From positions 1-64,000 of the forward strand of contig NZ_QGTL01000019.1 of assembly GCF_003182135.1 (NCBI RefSeq): DNA of 64,000 nucleotides, given 5' to 3'. How positions within the stretch are numbered: the first letter of the stretch is position 1; each line of letters starts with the position of its first letter. The stretch comes from Nocardia neocaledoniensis. Lineage in GTDB: Bacteria; Actinomycetota; Actinomycetes; Mycobacteriales; Mycobacteriaceae. A model generated the notes under the pieces. The model searched no databases, had not been told where the DNA came from, and was given only the letters and a program-made list of their open reading frames with translations. Position numbers and translations under genes: made by a program. Shown here in pieces: positions 60,230 to 64,000 of the stretch.

Positions 60230-60637
60230 CTAGAACAGTCCCAACACCAGCGTGATCGCCAGGAACAGTGCCAGCTGATAGCCGGTGTTGATGGTCGTCA
60301 ACTTCAGGGGCTTCTGCTCGAACGAGTTGTGCTGGAGGAGGGTCGATGCGGACAGGGTCAGCCAGGCGCCGAACCCGACCGCCACGGCCATCCACACGGA
60401 TTCGTTGCCGGTGGCTGCCGACGCGAGCCCGACGGCGAACGCCAGTCCGACGGTGGTCGCGGCGTTGGACACGGCGAGCAGGATCAGGTTCCGCGTTCGG
60501 ACAGGTCTGCTCTTCTCCGGCGTGATGCCCGTGAGCCCTTCCCACGCGTCCGCGATGGCTCCCTTCGAGTACCAGGCCATCGCGACGACCATCCCCGCGA
60601 CGAACGCGAGAAGCACACCGATCCAGCTGATCTCCAT
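60230..60637 (-). CDS. DUF1761 family membrane protein
   Basis: A 135-residue protein with four membrane helices, starting MEISWIGVLLAFVAGMVVAMAWY. The WYSKGAIADAWEGLTGIT segment and the helix HNSFEQKPLKLTTINTGYQL (by its key residues) fit DUF1761, whose function is unknown. ATG 60637 is chosen because GGGAGG lies 7 bases upstream; ATG 60643 lies too near that site. Confidence 0.8.
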   Translation of the reverse strand: MEISWIGVLLAFVAGMVVAMAWYSKGAIADAWEGLTGITPEKSRPVRTRNLILLAVSNAATTVGLAFAVGLASAATGNESVWMAVAVGFGAWLTLSASTLLQHNSFEQKPLKLTTINTGYQLALFLAITLVLGLF

Positions 60638-60674
60638 GCCCATACCTCCCTGACAGTGGGCCACGAACAGTCCC

Positions 60675-60995
60675 TTGCGACGGCTGACCCTCGCCCTGCC
60701 CGCCATCCTCCGCGGGAGGACGGCAGCGCCGCCGGTGGAGGCCGGCTTCGAGGTGGAGGGCCTGCTCATCGTTCTCCGCATCGACGAGGACGGCCCGAGT
60801 GCGGGCATCGGCGACGATCATCAACCGGAGACCGTCTTGGTGGCCGAGGCCGACACGGTTGTCAGTCTTGTCGCCGGTGCCCTCACCGTCGATCAGGCGC
60901 TCGATGCAGGGGAACTTCGCGGAGATTCCGATGCACTTCGGCGGGCGTTCGTCGGAGAGGCCGTCTCCACGACATTGGGTCCGAGAGACTCATAG
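60675..60995 (+). pseudogene. fragment resembling an SCP2-like C-terminal domain
   Basis: This open frame encodes VEGLLIVLRIDEDGPS, then ADTVVSLVAGALTVDQALDAGELRGDSDALRRAF, which resembles the sterol-carrier-like C-terminal domain attached to some HxlR-type regulators or alkyl sulfatases. There is no N-terminal domain, no good start codon and no ribosome site. It is read as a decayed remnant. The alternative, a short stand-alone protein from the TTG at 60675, is less likely. Confidence 0.4.
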
Positions 60996-61033
60996 TCGGA
61001 CGACGCCGTTGACAACGTCATGGCCGGCAACGC

Positions 61034-61738
61034 CTAGCGGTACTCGGGATTCTCGAAATCGAAGCGGCAGCCCGCGTCCCATTCGGAGCGCTGGTTCCCG
61101 TGCGCGGGAATGCCGTCGTTGTCCTTCAGTGCGCGGGCCAGGTGCATCAGGTTCCACGTCATGAAGGTGGTGTTGCGGTTGGTGAAGTCGTTCTCGGGGC
61201 CACCCGAGCCGGGGTCGAGGTAGGACGGCCCCGGGCCGGCCTCCCCGATCCAGCCCGCGTCGGCCTGCGGCGGGATGGTGTAGCCCAGGTGCTGCAGGCT
61301 GTAGAGGATGTTCATGGCGCAGTGCTTGACGCCGTCCTCGTTGCCGGTGATCAGGCAGCCGCCGACCCGCCCGTAATAGGCGTACTGGCCGTGCTCGTTG
61401 AGGATCGAGGAGTTGCCGTAGAGGCGCTCGATCACCCGCTTGGTGACAGAACTGTTGTCGCCCAACCAGATCGGGCCCGCGAGCACCAGGATGTCGGCCG
61501 CCATCACCTGCTCCTGCAGCGCGGGCCACTCGTCGGTGGCCCAGCCGTGCTCGGTCATGTCGGGCCACACCCCGGTCGCGATGTCATGGTCGACGGCCCG
61601 CAGGTGCGACACCCGCACCCCGTTCCTGGCCATGATGCCGGCGCTCACGTCGATGAGCCCCTGCGTATTGCTCGGCTCGGGGGAGCGCTTGAGCGTGCAG
61701 TTGATGAACAGCGCGCTCAGATCGTCGAATCGAGTCAT
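61034..61738 (-). CDS. flavodoxin-like NAD(P)H-dependent oxidoreductase
   Basis: A 234-residue FMN-binding flavodoxin-fold protein. FINCTLKRSPEPSNTQGL binds the FMN phosphate, and ADILVLAGPIWLGDNSSVTKRVIERL-type loop (key residues P89, W91, S95) and GGCLITGNEDG complete the site. The partner may be an aminoacid-derived quinone or an azo-like compound; unknown. It follows the flavin amine oxidase gene after 24 bases on the same strand, so the two form an operon. Confidence 0.87.
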   Translation of the reverse strand: MTRFDDLSALFINCTLKRSPEPSNTQGLIDVSAGIMARNGVRVSHLRAVDHDIATGVWPDMTEHGWATDEWPALQEQVMAADILVLAGPIWLGDNSSVTKRVIERLYGNSSILNEHGQYAYYGRVGGCLITGNEDGVKHCAMNILYSLQHLGYTIPPQADAGWIGEAGPGPSYLDPGSGGPENDFTNRNTTFMTWNLMHLARALKDNDGIPAHGNQRSEWDAGCRFDFENPEYR

Positions 61739-61762
61739 GCCCTCCAGTGTCCGCCGACTCGC

Positions 61763-63118
61763 TCACGAATCCAGGCAGGTGAGGACCTCGGTCGCGGCGC
61801 GGTGGCCGGAGCGTACGGCGCCGTCCATGTAGCCGTTCCAGATCGCCGCGGTCTCCGCACCCGCCCAGTGGATCCGCCCGACCGGTTCCGACAGGGCGGC
61901 GCCGTACTGGGTCCAGACACCGGCGCCGAGACGGCCGCCGTAACAGCCGCGCGTGTACTCCTCCGCCATCCAGTCCCGCTCGACGTAGTCGATCGGTTCG
62001 GCGGCGGCGGGGCCGAACAGTTCGGTGAGCTCCGAGACGGCGGCGGCCCTGCGCTTCTCGACGCTCCAGGTGCCCGCGTTCCGCGCGTGCGCGCCCTCGA
62101 AGAATCCGACGAGCACGCCGCACGAGCCGTCGGGTGGGGAGTTGTCCATGGTCACGCTCAGGGCGCCGTCGAGATTGAACGCGAAGCCACTGAGTCCCGC
62201 CGCCCGCCAGAACGGCGTCGGGTACGCGACCTGGATCTTGATCACCGACCCCATCGGCATCTGCTGGGTGAGGCCGTCGCGGGACGCGGGCAGCGCCGGG
62301 TCGTAGCGCAGCCGCCCGGCCAGGGCGGGCGGGATCGCCACGATCACCCGCTCGGCCGTGATCACGCCGCTCGCGCAGGTCACCCGGACGCCGTGGGTGT
62401 CCTGGGCGATCGCGTGCACCGGCGCGTCCAGGGCCACGATCTCGTCGCCGAGCTCCGCCGCGAGCCGCTCGGAGATCTGGTGCGTGCCGCCGACCACGCG
62501 CAGCTCCTGGGCGCCGCCGGTGACTCCGACGAGGATGTCGAGCATGCCCGCGGACTTGACGTAGAACAGGAAGTGCAGCAGCGACAGCTCCGCGGGTTGG
62601 GCGGAGAACAGCGCGGGCACCACCGCGTCCCAGAAGGCCAGGACCTCCGCGTCACCGGTGTTCGCGCGCAGCCACTCGTCGACGGTGCGGCGGTCGAGCT
62701 CGGCCGCCGCGGGTGAGGTCCACGGCGTCGACAGCGACACGGTCTCGGCGAGCGCCTCGAGCTCGGCCTGCAGCCGGCCCACTTCCACGGCCGCGGTCTC
62801 GGACAGGCCGAAGCTCGCGTCGCCGTAGCGAGTGCGGGTGCCGCGGTACAGCGTCACCGCGTCGCCGGTGTCGTAGGTGGGGAACGTCGTCAGGCCGAGT
62901 TCCGCCACGAGGGCGAGGATCTCGGTCTGGGTCGTGCCGATCCACTGTCCGCCCAGTTCCACCGGCACGCCGTTGGCGAGAGCGCCGCCCAGGTTGCGGC
63001 CGGCGACCCGGTTCCTGGCCTCGAGCACCCGCACGGTGCGGCCCGCGGACCGGAGCTGCCTGGCCGCGGTCAGGCCCGCCAGCCCCGCGCCCACCACGAC
63101 TACGTCGACATCGGTCAT
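61763..63118 (-). CDS. flavin monoamine oxidase family protein
   Basis: A 451-residue FAD amine oxidase. The dinucleotide motif is VVVVGAGLAGLTAARQL, then VLEARNRVAGRN, GGQWIGTTQTEI, the catalytic-region lysine in VIKIQVAYPTPFW (near 290) and the C-terminal WAGAETAAIWNGYMDGAVRSG-type flavin site. It resembles putrescine or other primary-amine oxidases; no signal peptide, so it acts in the cytoplasm and releases ammonia and peroxide. It diverges from a TetR gene with a palindrome between them. Confidence 0.92.
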   Translation of the reverse strand: MTDVDVVVVGAGLAGLTAARQLRSAGRTVRVLEARNRVAGRNLGGALANGVPVELGGQWIGTTQTEILALVAELGLTTFPTYDTGDAVTLYRGTRTRYGDASFGLSETAAVEVGRLQAELEALAETVSLSTPWTSPAAAELDRRTVDEWLRANTGDAEVLAFWDAVVPALFSAQPAELSLLHFLFYVKSAGMLDILVGVTGGAQELRVVGGTHQISERLAAELGDEIVALDAPVHAIAQDTHGVRVTCASGVITAERVIVAIPPALAGRLRYDPALPASRDGLTQQMPMGSVIKIQVAYPTPFWRAAGLSGFAFNLDGALSVTMDNSPPDGSCGVLVGFFEGAHARNAGTWSVEKRRAAAVSELTELFGPAAAEPIDYVERDWMAEEYTRGCYGGRLGAGVWTQYGAALSEPVGRIHWAGAETAAIWNGYMDGAVRSGHRAATEVLTCLDS

Positions 63119-63142
63119 GCTCGATCCTTCGCTCAGAAAAGT

Positions 63143-63160
63143 CAGTCGGTTGTATGACTG
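63143..63160. promoter_or_regulatory. TetR operator, amine oxidase side
   Basis: CAGTC and GACTG are perfect arms around GGTTGTAT. Its GTATGACT and the following TATAGGTCAC recur before the next gene at 63929. Confidence 0.65.
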
Positions 63161-63234
63161 TAATATAGGTCACGGCAGCGGTCTGTGCAAGAGTTGTCCG
63201 GACGTTCGCGCATCAGTCAGACGAGGAGCGACCC

Positions 63235-63873
63235 GTGGTTTACGTCAAAGCGAGCGAGCGCGAGGAGCAGATCATCGCCGCCGCGATCAAGGTGCTCAGC
63301 GACGTCGGGGTGCCCGCCGCGACGCTGCGGGCGGTCGCCGCCGAGGCCGGCGTGCCGCTTGGCACCCTGCAGTACGTCTTCCCGAGCAAGGATCAGCTGC
63401 TGCGCGCGGTCATCGCGACGGTCGTCGAGGAGATCTCCGGGACCCTGCGCGAGGGCCTGGAGCTGGACCGGGGCGTCGAGCACGCGCTGCGGCACGGGGT
63501 GACCAGCTTCTGGGAGAAGCTGGTGGCCCATCGGATCGGCCTGCAGATCATGCAGTACGAGTTGATGGCGTACTCGCTGCGCAGCGAGACCGCCGCGCAT
63601 CTGGCCCGGCTGCAGTACGACCGCTACTGCGCGGTGGTCACCGAATTCTGTGAACAGGCCGCCCAGGCCGCGGGCGAGCGCTGCGCCGTCGGCTTCGACA
63701 CGCTCGGCCGGCTGGTACTCGCCCAGGTCGACGGGCTGATCCTGCAGCATGTGGCCAATCCGGACGCCGCGCGCGCCCGTCGCGACCTCGACAACGCCGT
63801 CGACATGCTGGTGCTCTTCGCGGATCCGCAGCGGGTGGCGCGCGGATCGAGAAGGTCGGCTGCCGCAGGCTAG
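63235..63873 (+). CDS. TetR family regulator
   Basis: A 212-residue TetR repressor. Helix-turn-helix: QIIAAAIKVLSDVGVPAATL then AGVPLGTLQYVFPSKDQLL (residues about 11-57). The C-terminal helical domain should bind a small ligand; divergence from an amine oxidase suggests an amine. GAGGAG lies before the GTG start. Similar operators on both sides indicate control of the oxidase operon, itself and the gene at the right edge. Confidence 0.92.
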   Translation: MVYVKASEREEQIIAAAIKVLSDVGVPAATLRAVAAEAGVPLGTLQYVFPSKDQLLRAVIATVVEEISGTLREGLELDRGVEHALRHGVTSFWEKLVAHRIGLQIMQYELMAYSLRSETAAHLARLQYDRYCAVVTEFCEQAAQAAGERCAVGFDTLGRLVLAQVDGLILQHVANPDAARARRDLDNAVDMLVLFADPQRVARGSRRSAAAG

Positions 63874-63923
63874 TGCGCATCGATCGTTGCCTTCCGGTCA
63901 CCTTCGCTCTATCGTGATTCGTA

Positions 63924-63948
63924 CAGTCGTATGACTTTATTTGGTCAC
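63924..63948. promoter_or_regulatory. TetR operator, downstream copy
   Basis: AGTC-GTAT-GACT is a 12-bp dyad, followed by TTATTTGGTCACC. It repeats the site at 63143-63172 and lies 18-42 bases before the last start codon. Confidence 0.65.
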
Positions 63949-63965
63949 CATCGGAATGAGACGAC

Positions 63966-64000
63966 ATGACCGAGCAGACAGTGAACGACCCCGCCGCCGG
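63966..64000 (+). CDS. start of a gene cut by the window edge
   Basis: ATG 63966 opens a frame (MTEQTVNDPAA) that runs to the end of the window. Too little is seen to name it. A copy of the amine-oxidase TetR operator lies just upstream, so a transporter or enzyme of the same amine pathway is a reasonable guess. ATGAGACGAC directly before offers only a weak ribosome site. Confidence 0.5.
   Translation, partial: MTEQTVNDPAA

Overview
The window is high-GC actinobacterial chromosome and most probably Nocardia or a close mycolic-acid-producing relative. The evidence is a pair of MspA-type porins arranged like the N. farcinica nfpA-nfpB pair, a FadD32-like fatty-acid AMP ligase, a DesA-type acyl-ACP desaturase, a KasA/KasB-type ketosynthase, an L,D-transpeptidase and LytR-CpsA-Psr pair, and many genes whose -10 box lies 6-7 bases before the start codon (leaderless transcripts). 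No phage, transposon, integrase, CRISPR array or tRNA was seen. The left edge is the 3' end of an rRNA operon: 5S rRNA and its terminator.

Layout. 0.2-3.1 kb: YdcF-like secreted protein, DUF574 methyltransferase, PAS-GGDEF diguanylate cyclase. 3.1-12.4 kb: envelope and lipid block, with an acyl-ACP desaturase divergent from ketosynthase plus fatty-acid AMP ligase, then YceI, L,D-transpeptidase and LCP protein, then an MFS transporter. 12.5-24 kb: mixed housekeeping and hypothetical genes, including a long-chain-type acyl-CoA dehydrogenase, a TerD-AIM24 fusion, an SMR exporter and an amidase. 24-28 kb: MarR/cupin pair and a three-gene metal ABC importer. 28-34 kb: small enzymes, an esterase, a TetR/KAS III divergon and an AlkZ-like protein. 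34-35.7 kb: tandem porins. 36-43 kb: two-component system with an upstream TerD gene, SulP transporter, and a TetR/oxidoreductase unit.

43.2-51.6 kb is the most distinctive part. Six contiguous, mostly overlapping minus-strand genes encode four membrane Ser/Thr kinases and two related lipoproteins. They read as a duplicated kinase-lipoprotein-kinase module. All four kinases carry the same kind of four-cysteine extracellular domain ending in a WW motif. This looks like a surface-sensing signalling array.

51.7-64 kb: a third TerD gene, a small secreted protein built from two 50-residue repeats, a GH76-type glycoside hydrolase, several divergent regulator/enzyme pairs (LysR with Glu/Leu/Phe/Val dehydrogenase, MmyB-like with SDR, TetR with flavin amine oxidase) and the first codons of a gene cut by the right edge.

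Much of the interest is regulatory. Many divergent pairs have clear palindromes: TetR sites shared between 42.5 and 43.2 kb, the FabH-TetR palindromes, a triple CTTGAC array at exact 21-bp steps, an 11-bp inverted repeat before the acyl-CoA dehydrogenase, and amine-oxidase TetR sites repeated before the next gene. A 12-copy GGTGC microsatellite abuts the ribosome binding site of a membrane-protein gene. All functions are inferred from sequence; no database search was run.
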